DNA of 64,000 bases. Origin: Aurantibacter crassamenti. GTDB lineage: Bacteria > Bacteroidota > Bacteroidia > Flavobacteriales > Flavobacteriaceae. Positions 16,741 through 24,180 of the stretch are shown one piece after another (the first letter of the stretch is position 1; each line of letters begins with the position of its first letter). A program made the position numbers and the translations under genes. The notes beneath the pieces were generated by a model. The model did no database searches and was not told the DNA's origin. It was given only the letters and a program-made list of their open reading frames with translations. The stretch covers positions 868,001-932,000 of the forward strand of contig NZ_JAFBGM010000002.1 in assembly GCF_016811105.1 (NCBI RefSeq). The letters run 5' to 3'.

Positions 16741-17841
16741 ATGGAACAAGACATCACATTAAAAAAAGAAGGACAAAGTTTAGCCTTTTTGAAGCCTTTG
16801 TTAGCCAAGATAACACCTAAGTTTCAAAAAGGAGATCTTTTAGCATGGCTCAAAAAAACAGGGATTACTATACTATCCATTACACTATTTCTGGGATTAT
16901 GGCACATGGGTTCTAAAGCACTTTACAATAAAGAAGCTGATTTTAAGATTGAAAAAGCGTTGACTGAGCAAGGTCAAGCTGCTGCTGATGCAGAACGAGC
17001 TTGTATTGAATCTGGAGAAAGTAGTTGCCAACCCAATACACTACCAGCTCCCACTCAAGTTTGGGCTTCTTTACAATCTCTAATTGCTGACCACAAAGTA
17101 ATTACAGCAGATAAAGCGGCATTTGCCGAAAAGATGGCTGCCACAAATGAAAAATTAATAGCACAAGGAAAAAATGCGATAGTTTATACTGGTAGAGCTT
17201 CCTTTATTGATATCGTACTAACGAGTATAAAAACCGTTTTCGCTGGTTTTCTTTTGGCACTTTTAATCGCCGTTCCAATCGGAATCATCATAGGGTTGAG
17301 TCCTACTTTGCGAAGCGCTTTTAATTGGTTCATACAAATTTTTAAACCCGTTTCTCCGGTAGTTTGGTACTTACTTGTTTTTATGATTGTAAAAACTTTG
17401 TACATCGGTGATAATTCTGATAACGCATTTGTCATTTCTTTTATAAGTGTTGGTTTATGTGCTATGTGGGCCACCTTAGTTAACACTGCAATGGGTGTTT
17501 CCTCTGTAGATAAAGATTATATCAATGTTGCAAAAGTTCTAAAACTAGGAACATTTCAAAAAGTATTTAAAGTGATACTTCCGTCCTCATTACCTTTAAT
17601 TTTCACAGGATTGCGAATAACCCTTTCGGTAGCTTGGATGGTACTAATAGCAATTGAATTATTGGCTCAAAGTCAAGGATTAGGTTTATTTGTTTGGGAA
17701 GAATTTCAAAATGGCGCCAACGATTCTAACTCCAAAATAATAGTAGCAATGTTCGTGATTGGTATTATCGGGTTTTTATTGGATAGGCTGATGCTGACGG
17801 TTCAGAACATGGTGTCATTTAATAAGAATGAAGGAGTCTAA
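16741..17841 (+). CDS. nrtB: Nitrate ABC transporter permease (NrtB-like)
   Basis: A 366-residue inner-membrane permease. One N-terminal segment (about 40-60) is followed by a polar region of roughly 100 residues that contains a cysteine pair (ACIESGESSC), then five to six membrane segments. The EAA-type loop that contacts the ATPase is NVAKVLKLGTFQKVFKVILPSSLP (shown in part by VLKLGTFQKVFKVILP, near residue 275). The extended N-terminal loop makes it longer than the 270-280 residues of typical NrtB. It begins 37 bases after nrtA and works with the two ATPases that follow. The homologous permeases act as dimers. Confidence 0.9.
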   Translation: MEQDITLKKEGQSLAFLKPLLAKITPKFQKGDLLAWLKKTGITILSITLFLGLWHMGSKALYNKEADFKIEKALTEQGQAAADAERACIESGESSCQPNTLPAPTQVWASLQSLIADHKVITADKAAFAEKMAATNEKLIAQGKNAIVYTGRASFIDIVLTSIKTVFAGFLLALLIAVPIGIIIGLSPTLRSAFNWFIQIFKPVSPVVWYLLVFMIVKTLYIGDNSDNAFVISFISVGLCAMWATLVNTAMGVSSVDKDYINVAKVLKLGTFQKVFKVILPSSLPLIFTGLRITLSVAWMVLIAIELLAQSQGLGLFVWEEFQNGANDSNSKIIVAMFVIGIIGFLLDRLMLTVQNMVSFNKNEGV

Positions 17842-17886
17842 AGTAAGTTTCTTTCAAACTGAATTAATAATTCAAAACTCAAAAAA

Positions 17887-18726
17887 ATGGCATATTTAGA
17901 ATTAAAAAATATATACAAAACCTACGGTGAAGATGAAAACGTCACCGAAGTACTTTCAGATATCAACCTTTCTATTGAAGAAGGAGAATTTGTAGCCATT
18001 GTAGGTTTCACGGGTAGTGGCAAAACGACTTTAGTAAATCTAATTAACGGACTTTTAAAACCGACCAGTGGCGAAGTTTTATTTAAAGGTGAACCAGTAG
18101 TTGATACGAGCCACGAAAGAGGGGTCATTTTTCAAAACTACTCATTACTTCCCTGGTTAACGGTAGGACAGAATATTTATATGGCCGTAAAAGAAGCCTT
18201 TCCTAAAGAAAGCAAAAGTGTTTTACATGAACGAGTAAAAGACTATGTATCAATGGTAAGTCTGACCCCAGCAATTAATAAACGTCCAAAAGAATTATCA
18301 GGAGGTATGCGCCAACGTGTTGCCGTTGCAAGAGCCCTTGCAATGAATCCTGAGATGATAATTATGGACGAACCATTAGGTGCGCTAGATGCACTAACCA
18401 GAGGAAATCTTCAAGACGAAATATTGAACATATGGAGCCAAGACAAACGAACTGCCTTGTTAATTACCAACGATGTCGATGAAGGAATTTATATGGCAGA
18501 TAGAATTATTCCTTTAAAACCAGGGCCAAATGCGACTTTAGGTCCTGAATTTAAAATAGAGATTGAAAGGCCAAGAGACAAAACAGCCTTGAATGACAAT
18601 CTGAATTACAAGAAAACTAGAAATGCCATCATAGAATACTTGATGGATATTGGAGAAGAACGAAAATCTGTATCACATACCAAATATGTTCTTCCAGAGA
18701 TAAGTCCAAAAAGTTTTGTAGCCTAA
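17887..18726 (+). CDS. Nitrate ABC transporter ATPase, first subunit (NrtC/D-like)
   Basis: A 279-residue ATPase with Walker [10 protein letters not shown] (40-48), signature LSGGM (137-141) and Walker B MIIMDEP (157-163). The H-loop, normally ITHD, reads ITND here (Asn195), so the switch histidine is lost. No C-terminal NrtA-like domain is fused, unlike cyanobacterial NrtC. The second ATPase has an intact histidine but an altered signature, which suggests an asymmetric heterodimer (see findings). It lies 45 bases after the permease gene and 16 before the second ATPase gene. Confidence 0.88.
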   Translation: MAYLELKNIYKTYGEDENVTEVLSDINLSIEEGEFVAIVGFTGSGKTTLVNLINGLLKPTSGEVLFKGEPVVDTSHERGVIFQNYSLLPWLTVGQNIYMAVKEAFPKESKSVLHERVKDYVSMVSLTPAINKRPKELSGGMRQRVAVARALAMNPEMIIMDEPLGALDALTRGNLQDEILNIWSQDKRTALLITNDVDEGIYMADRIIPLKPGPNATLGPEFKIEIERPRDKTALNDNLNYKKTRNAIIEYLMDIGEERKSVSHTKYVLPEISPKSFVA

Positions 18727-18742
18727 TTTAAAATTAAAGAAG

Positions 18743-19567
18743 ATGAGCACTGAAACGACAATAGATAAATCGATGACGGAGAATGGAATCTTTTATCCTT
18801 CAAAAGTGATGTTAGACCTCTCCAAATTAAAGAAAGTATATCCAACACCTAAAGGAGATTATGTTGTACTTGAAGATTTGGATTTGCAAATAATGAAAGA
18901 GGAATTCGTAACCATTATCGGCCATTCAGGTTGTGGAAAAACAACTATGCTTTCAATGATTGCAGGTTTAAATCCAATCTCTGGAGGCAATATTGCGGTA
19001 TTAGGTAACCCTGTAAAAGGACCAGGTCCAGATAGGGGTGTAATATTTCAATCTCCTAGCCTTATGCCATGGATGACTGCATTACAAAATGTAATGTTAG
19101 GTGTAAACAAAGTATTTTCTCATGCTACGAAATTGCAACGAAAAGACATCGCCAAATATTATTTACAAAAGGTAGGTTTAGAAGGTGCCTTTGACAAAAA
19201 AGCGTCTGAACTTTCACAAGGAATGCAACAACGTGTAGGTATTGCAAGAGCATTTGCTATAAAACCAAAGGTATTACTGTTAGATGAGCCATTCGGAATG
19301 CTAGATTCGCTAACAAGAGGAGAACTTCAAGATATTCTAATTGAAATCTGGAACAAGGAAAAAATAACCGCAGTAATGATCACGCACGATGTTGATGAAG
19401 CTATTTTCTTAGCAGACCGTGTTGTAATGATGACTAGTGGACCTAGCGCTAAAATCGGAGACATTTTAAATATTGATTTTGAAAGACCTCGTACGCGAAA
19501 ATCTGTTTTGGAACATAACGATTATTACACCTATAGAAAACACTTAATTGACTTTTTAGAACATTAA
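18743..19567 (+). CDS. Nitrate ABC transporter ATPase, second subunit (NrtD-like)
   Basis: A 274-residue ATPase with Walker [10 protein letters not shown] (60-68), Walker B VLLLDEP (177-183) and an intact switch histidine (ITHD, His215). Its signature is LSQGM (157-161) instead of LSGGM; variants such as LSNGM are known among nitrate transporter ATPases. It carries an extra N-terminal stretch of about 20 residues. Together with the preceding ATPase it should drive nitrate import through the permease at 16741-17841. Confidence 0.88.
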   Translation: MSTETTIDKSMTENGIFYPSKVMLDLSKLKKVYPTPKGDYVVLEDLDLQIMKEEFVTIIGHSGCGKTTMLSMIAGLNPISGGNIAVLGNPVKGPGPDRGVIFQSPSLMPWMTALQNVMLGVNKVFSHATKLQRKDIAKYYLQKVGLEGAFDKKASELSQGMQQRVGIARAFAIKPKVLLLDEPFGMLDSLTRGELQDILIEIWNKEKITAVMITHDVDEAIFLADRVVMMTSGPSAKIGDILNIDFERPRTRKSVLEHNDYYTYRKHLIDFLEH

Positions 19568-19605
19568 ACTTTATAAAATAGAAACATCTTTAAATAACCT
19601 AGATT

Positions 19606-20907
19606 ATGAAAAATCAATATATAATTTTACTCTTATTACTTCTATCATTTCAAATCGTTACCGCACAATTCACGCTTGATGGAGAATTTAAACCACGAAC
19701 CGAATTTAGAAGTGGCTTTGGTAGTATTATACCTGATGCTGCCGATTCAGGTTTTGCAATAGCAACACGCTTGCGCTTAAATGCAGGATATCAATATGAA
19801 TCTTTTAAGTTTTATATGAGCTTGCAAGATGTTATGGTTTGGGGAGAAAACCGCCAATTAAAACCAGAAGATAGTAACAATTCATTTTCTGTTTTTCAAG
19901 CTTGGGCCGATATTAAATTAGGTGAAGGTTTCTCAACAAAAATAGGTCGCCAAATGTTGGTTTATGATGATCAACGTATTCTTGGCGGTGTTGATTGGGC
20001 AATGCAGGCACGCAATCATGATGCTGCATTATTAAAATACAAAAAGGGAAAATTTATGTTGGATTTAGCTCTTGCTTTCAATCAAGATTTTAGTACTACT
20101 ACGGGTAACCCAGGCGGATTTCAATCTGTGGGAACCACATACAATACCACCGGTTTCTTTTCGTATAAAACCATGCAATTCTTGTATTTAAAACAAAATT
20201 GGGATACATTTTCTGCTAGTGCATTAATTATGAATAACGGTTTCCAAAACTTTACTGGTGATCCTGCAGTTGCCGATGGCGTTAGTAATTTACTAACCTT
20301 AGGTACTCATTTAAATTATAAACAAGGTAGTTTTGGAGCAGTTTTCAATGGTTATTTACAATCAGGTGAACGCCAAAATAGTGTGGATGTTAGTGGCGCT
20401 TATTTGTTAGGATTAGATCTAAGTTACAAAGTTTCAAAAGGGGTTTCATTAGGTTTAGGTGCTGAAATAATTAGCGGGAATGATACCGCGACTACAGACA
20501 AAACCGAAGCTTTTTTCCCACTCTACGGAACCAACCACAAGTTTAATGGATTTATGGATTATTTCTACGTAGGCAACCATGCAAATTCGGTTGGCCTTAC
20601 AGACATTCATGCTAGCGCCAAATTCGCTATTGGCAAAAGTTCAAGCCTTTTAGTCAAAGTATTGAACTTTAGTGGAGCACAAGAATTGGCCAGTGGTGAA
20701 AAATCATTAGGAACAGAATTAGATTTAGTTTTTGCCAAAAAGTTTAAAGGATATGGTTTGGCAATTGGCTACTCACAAATGTTTGCTAGTAATGGTATGT
20801 ACGAATTAAAAGGAATATCAGAATCAGCTGCTGCGAGTAGTCAAAACTGGGCCTGGGTTCAGTTAACTATGAAACCAAAGTTCTTAAACACGGGGGTAAC
20901 AAATTAA
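19606..20907 (+). CDS. Outer-membrane beta-barrel channel, alginate-export-domain family
   Basis: A 433-residue protein with a signal peptide (cleavage after VTAQ, near residue 20). The rest alternates like beta strands and carries alginate-export-type motifs (TLDGEFKPRTEFRSGFG, FQAWADIKLGEGFSTKIGRQMLVYDDQRILGG). It ends in strand-rich sequence, as expected for an outer-membrane barrel. It is the last gene of the nrt operon (38 bases after the second ATPase and followed by a strong terminator). The likely role is passage of nitrate or nitrite through the outer membrane; alginate is not suggested by any neighbour. The substrate is an inference from position. Confidence 0.8.
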   Translation: MKNQYIILLLLLLSFQIVTAQFTLDGEFKPRTEFRSGFGSIIPDAADSGFAIATRLRLNAGYQYESFKFYMSLQDVMVWGENRQLKPEDSNNSFSVFQAWADIKLGEGFSTKIGRQMLVYDDQRILGGVDWAMQARNHDAALLKYKKGKFMLDLALAFNQDFSTTTGNPGGFQSVGTTYNTTGFFSYKTMQFLYLKQNWDTFSASALIMNNGFQNFTGDPAVADGVSNLLTLGTHLNYKQGSFGAVFNGYLQSGERQNSVDVSGAYLLGLDLSYKVSKGVSLGLGAEIISGNDTATTDKTEAFFPLYGTNHKFNGFMDYFYVGNHANSVGLTDIHASAKFAIGKSSSLLVKVLNFSGAQELASGEKSLGTELDLVFAKKFKGYGLAIGYSQMFASNGMYELKGISESAAASSQNWAWVQLTMKPKFLNTGVTN

Positions 20908-20921
20908 AAATCTGAATGCTT

Positions 20922-20982
20922 TGCTTCGATCGGCTATCATAACCCTTTATGTTTGTGGTAGCCATTGAAGCATTATTTTTTT
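20922..20982 (+). terminator. Rho-independent terminator of the nrt operon
   Basis: A long interrupted stem pairs TGCTTC (20922-20927) with GAAGCA (20967-20972) and GGCTA (20932-20936) with TAGCC (20959-20963). It is followed by TTATTTTTTT (20973-20982). It lies 14 bases after the channel gene. Confidence 0.8.
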
Positions 20983-21041
20983 GTTATAATGTGTCCCATA
21001 TATAATTCAGTATCTACCGTAGCCAACTAAATATGGCATAG

Positions 21042-21088
21042 TTTGTACTTCGTACTTAGAATCATATCTTTGTACGTATAAATACGCA
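21042..21088 (+). promoter_or_regulatory. Promoter of the NarL-like gene with a palindrome over the start of transcription
   Basis: TTTG (21042-21045), a 19-base spacer and TATCTTTG (21065-21072) form a complete Bacteroidota promoter (TTG / TAnnTTTG). The 7-2-7 palindrome TACGTAT-AA-ATACGCA (21073-21088, one mismatch) begins at the next base, so it covers the expected transcription start. The start codon at 21093 is four bases further on. This geometry suggests repression, probably by the gene's own product. Confidence 0.65.
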
Positions 21089-21092
21089 TACA

Positions 21093-21761
21093 TTGAATCA
21101 AACAACTATAGTATTAGTAGACGACCATGCTTTGGTACGAGATGGTATAAGAGCACTTTTAGAAAGTGAAAAAGATCTTAAAGTTATTGGTGAGGGTGCA
21201 GACGGAACTGAAGCCCTCAGTTTAATCGATGAGAAAAAACCAGATGTACTAATCATTGACATTCGCATGCCAAAAATGACAGGTATTGAGGCTGTTGAAA
21301 AATTAAGTGCTTTAAATTCTGATGTAAAGTGTATCATACTCTCAATGCATGATTCAGAAGAATATATTCTACAATCTGTTGCGGCAGGTGCCAAAGGTTA
21401 TCTTCTTAAAGACACTGATAAATCTGAGTTTATTAAAGCAATACATACGGTTCGTGAAGGTGGTAAATATTATAGTGGTGACATTTCAAATGTATTAGTC
21501 AATAATTTATTGAACCCAGGTGCTCATATTATAGAGAACTCAAAAAGCACAGTACGTACTACTAATCAATTTGATCTTACCAATAAAGAAATAAAGGTTT
21601 TAGAATTGGTATTGTCTGGACTGACGAACAAGCAAATTTCAGAAAAACTACAAAATAGTAAGCGCACTGTTGAAACACACCGTTTTAATTTAATGCGAAA
21701 AATGGAAGTCAACAACCTTATGGACTTATCTAAAAAGGCGCAAGAATATAATTTAGTTTAG
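21093..21761 (+). CDS. NarL-like response regulator (LuxR type)
   Basis: A 222-residue regulator. The receiver domain (1-120) has the acidic pair Asp10/Asp11 (VDDH), phospho-acceptor Asp56 (IIDIRMPK), a conserved serine (Ser84, ILSMHD) and Lys106 (YLLKD). A LuxR-type helix-turn-helix follows (about 155-222; LTNKEIKVLELVLSGLTNKQISEKL, of which LSGLTNKQISEKL is the recognition part). The start codon is TTG at 21093, since there is no in-frame ATG or GTG upstream and the next Met would cut the receiver. It is the natural partner of the HisKA_3 kinase at 5637-7463 and the best candidate to bind the TACGTATTAATACGTA sites. It has its own promoter and terminator. Confidence 0.88.
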   Translation: MNQTTIVLVDDHALVRDGIRALLESEKDLKVIGEGADGTEALSLIDEKKPDVLIIDIRMPKMTGIEAVEKLSALNSDVKCIILSMHDSEEYILQSVAAGAKGYLLKDTDKSEFIKAIHTVREGGKYYSGDISNVLVNNLLNPGAHIIENSKSTVRTTNQFDLTNKEIKVLELVLSGLTNKQISEKLQNSKRTVETHRFNLMRKMEVNNLMDLSKKAQEYNLV

Positions 21762-21794
21762 CCCGATTCCATTCTTAAAAAAAGGCATAAAATA

Positions 21795-21825
21795 AAAAGC
21801 CACCTAACTTAGTTAGGTGGCTTTT
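21795..21825. terminator. Bidirectional terminator between convergent genes
   Basis: A perfect 15-bp inverted repeat (21795-21809 with 21811-21825) has the core AGCCACCTAACT and is flanked by A- and T-runs, so it can work in both directions. It separates the NarL-like gene from the convergent lipoprotein gene. Confidence 0.85.
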
Positions 21826-21852
21826 ATCATTAAATCTATTAACTAATTTTAA

Positions 21853-23871
21853 CTAGTTGTTGTATAAATACAAAGATGATGCTGACATTAAGTCATTGCT
21901 AAAACTAGGAGCAATATCACCAGAACTATTCAATACATTACTAAATCCTAAGATTTTACCATTACCAACTTCAGCAATGAAAACACTTTTTGTTTTATGA
22001 TCGTAGGCTACATCAATAGGGTTCCCCATTTGTGTAGACGGACCTGCAATGCGAATTTGATTCATAGAAGCTAATGTACCACCTGTACTTAAATCAGCAA
22101 GTTTAGCTGTGAAGTTTTCAATAATATGAAAACCACCATCAGTGTTGGCATCTGCAGCATCACCTATATCAGTCATTACTAAAACATCATCAGATTCACT
22201 ATAGTCAATACCGTGCGTTCTAACGATACCTTCAATTGTAATTTTCTTTTCAGCAGTTATCATTCCATCAGCAGTGTATGAACTTAAGAAATTTGGAAAA
22301 ACCGCTAAATCACTTGAATTATCTACAACGGCTAATAAATCATTACCCATAAAGGTTATGCCCCAAACATTAAATCCGACTTGCAATGTATTTAATAAAG
22401 TTAGATTAGACCCATCATAGGTGTATACATAAAATTCATTTTCTCCATTATCAGAAACTACTACCTTGTTTCCAAAAACAGCAATTTCTCTTGGGCTCAT
22501 TAATTCTGCACTTCCAGAGAAATCCGCAGAAACAGTTGCTAAATCTGTGATAAGCGAAAAACCACTATAATACTGAGCCATTAACTCAGATCTAGAAGCC
22601 TGAATTATAGCATCATTTAGTCCATCATAATATATTCCTTCTGTCGCCGAACTATTAGAAGTAATTGTCTTCGTCAAAAGACCCATATTATCATAAACAT
22701 TAATATTTCCGTTAGCATTATTTGTGGTGTATAGTCTAGAAGACATATTAGACGAAGAAGTTCCGATATCACCATCGGTCTCATCACTACTAAACACAAG
22801 TGAAGAAGCGCTAGGCAAATCCATATTAAAACTTGGTGTTAAATCACCTCCACTACCAACTGCAGTAAATCCAAGAACTTTACCATTTCCAACTTCAGAA
22901 ACGTAAATTGCATCTGTTTCAGAATCATAAGCAACATCAATTGGGTTACCCATTAAGGTAGAAGATCCTGCTACACGAACTTGCTCACTTAATGGCAATA
23001 AATCACCATCAGAAAGTGCATCAAATTTAGTTGAGAATTCAGAAATTACATGAAAACCACCATCATCAGCCGTATTAGCAGCATCGCCTATATCTGTTAA
23101 AATCATTGTATCATCAGAGCCACTATATGTTAGACCATGTGTTCTTACGATTCCTTCAATTGTTACTTGTTTCGATGGTCTCATCAAACCATTAGTTGCA
23201 TTTGCTAAGAAGTTATTAAAAACAGCTAAGTCACCTGTTTTATCAACAACGGCGTACAAATCATCTCCTTTAAAAGTTATTCCCCAAACAGCAAATGGTA
23301 TTTGAACCGTGTAGGTAAGCGTAAAATTAGTATCCCCTTTTTCATAAACGAAAAAAGTATTTGCGTCATTGTCAGCCACTACATAAGAAGAACCATTGAC
23401 TGCTAATTCACGAGGACTTACTAAATCTGCAGCTCCCATAAATGCAGGTGCAACAGAAGTACCCGTTGTAATGCTTTTAACCGGACTATATGCTTCTAAT
23501 TGTAGTGAAGATCGCGATGCTTGAATTACGACATCAGCGGTTGCATCATAATAAATACCTTCTGCCGCAGTTGATGGCGTCACCAAAGTAACCAAAGAAT
23601 CACCCGTTATACTATACTTAGAAATATTACCATCAGCATTATTTGTTACATAAAGCTCAGCTCTTCTACCTAACATCATAGGATCTTCAGTACAAGGTTG
23701 ACATGAAGTTCCACCGCAATCAATTCCTGTTTCGTCTCCGTTCATTATCCCATCTGTACAAGTAGGCATTTGTACAACTACTTCAGTATCATCATCGCTA
23801 CATGAAGTAAGTAACAGAATAAAAATTAAAATACCAGCATATGCACAAGCATATAAGATTGATTTTTTCAT
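21853..23871 (-). CDS. Lipoprotein with two tandem propeller-like domains
   Basis: A 672-residue lipoprotein: signal peptide with lipobox LLTSC (Cys24) followed by SDDD, the acidic signal that in Bacteroidota directs lipoproteins to the cell surface. Next comes a cysteine-rich linker (CTDGIMNGDETGIDCGG, about 38-61). Two homologous units of about 300 residues follow (about 68-370 and 380-672). Each repeats blocks such as LYVTNNADGNI / LYTTNNANGNI, SPRELAV / SPREIAV, TIEGIVRTHG, DIGDAA, MGNPIDVAYD and EVGNGK(V/I)LGF. They look like beta-propeller domains. It sits between the NarL-like gene and the nitrate reductase. I do not recognise its function; surface binding or a lactonase-like activity are guesses. 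Confidence 0.7.
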   Translation of the reverse strand: MKKSILYACAYAGILIFILLLTSCSDDDTEVVVQMPTCTDGIMNGDETGIDCGGTSCQPCTEDPMMLGRRAELYVTNNADGNISKYSITGDSLVTLVTPSTAAEGIYYDATADVVIQASRSSLQLEAYSPVKSITTGTSVAPAFMGAADLVSPRELAVNGSSYVVADNDANTFFVYEKGDTNFTLTYTVQIPFAVWGITFKGDDLYAVVDKTGDLAVFNNFLANATNGLMRPSKQVTIEGIVRTHGLTYSGSDDTMILTDIGDAANTADDGGFHVISEFSTKFDALSDGDLLPLSEQVRVAGSSTLMGNPIDVAYDSETDAIYVSEVGNGKVLGFTAVGSGGDLTPSFNMDLPSASSLVFSSDETDGDIGTSSSNMSSRLYTTNNANGNINVYDNMGLLTKTITSNSSATEGIYYDGLNDAIIQASRSELMAQYYSGFSLITDLATVSADFSGSAELMSPREIAVFGNKVVVSDNGENEFYVYTYDGSNLTLLNTLQVGFNVWGITFMGNDLLAVVDNSSDLAVFPNFLSSYTADGMITAEKKITIEGIVRTHGIDYSESDDVLVMTDIGDAADANTDGGFHIIENFTAKLADLSTGGTLASMNQIRIAGPSTQMGNPIDVAYDHKTKSVFIAEVGNGKILGFSNVLNSSGDIAPSFSNDLMSASSLYLYNN

Positions 23872-24180
23872 AATTACATATTTTTTTTAAGGTTATTAAT
23901 CAATAAGTATTTACGGCGGAAATAAAGGAGGGTTTGGTAAAGGATGTTAAAATTTTCCTAATAATAAATACAATCCAAAACCCATGTTTCCACAAAAATT
24001 TGCCCCATTTTATTGCAAGTAAATCTGATTTATCAATTCCATAAATGACAATTGTAATCCCCATAAATTATCAATTGCCTAAAATAACAGGTAAGTATTA
24101 TCATATTTTAACTACGTATTAATACGTAATTTTCTAACTTGCATAAGTAAATGTTACGCCGAAATTAAAAAGGGCAAACC
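23872..24180. other. Divergent intergenic region between lipoprotein and nitrate reductase genes
   Basis: About 309 AT-rich bases without a gene. They hold the perfect palindrome at 24113-24128 and, further upstream, an imperfect direct repeat: CCATAAATGACAATTG (24039-24054) and CCATAAATTATCAATTG (24061-24077). A run of seven to nine T on the plus strand follows the lipoprotein start. Confidence 0.6.
24113..24128 (+). promoter_or_regulatory. Perfect 7-2-7 palindrome upstream of the nitrate reductase
   Basis: TACGTATTAATACGTA, identical to the site before the nitrate permease at 12785. It is 52 bases before the start codon. Possible -7 elements downstream are poor: TAATTTTC at 24127 and TAACTTGC at 24135. 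Confidence 0.6.

Noticed and set aside
21853-23740. Long DNA repeats as a possible repeat array or recent mobile insertion
   Set aside because: The repeats are the coding image of two homologous protein units of one lipoprotein gene; no array spacing or element ends exist.
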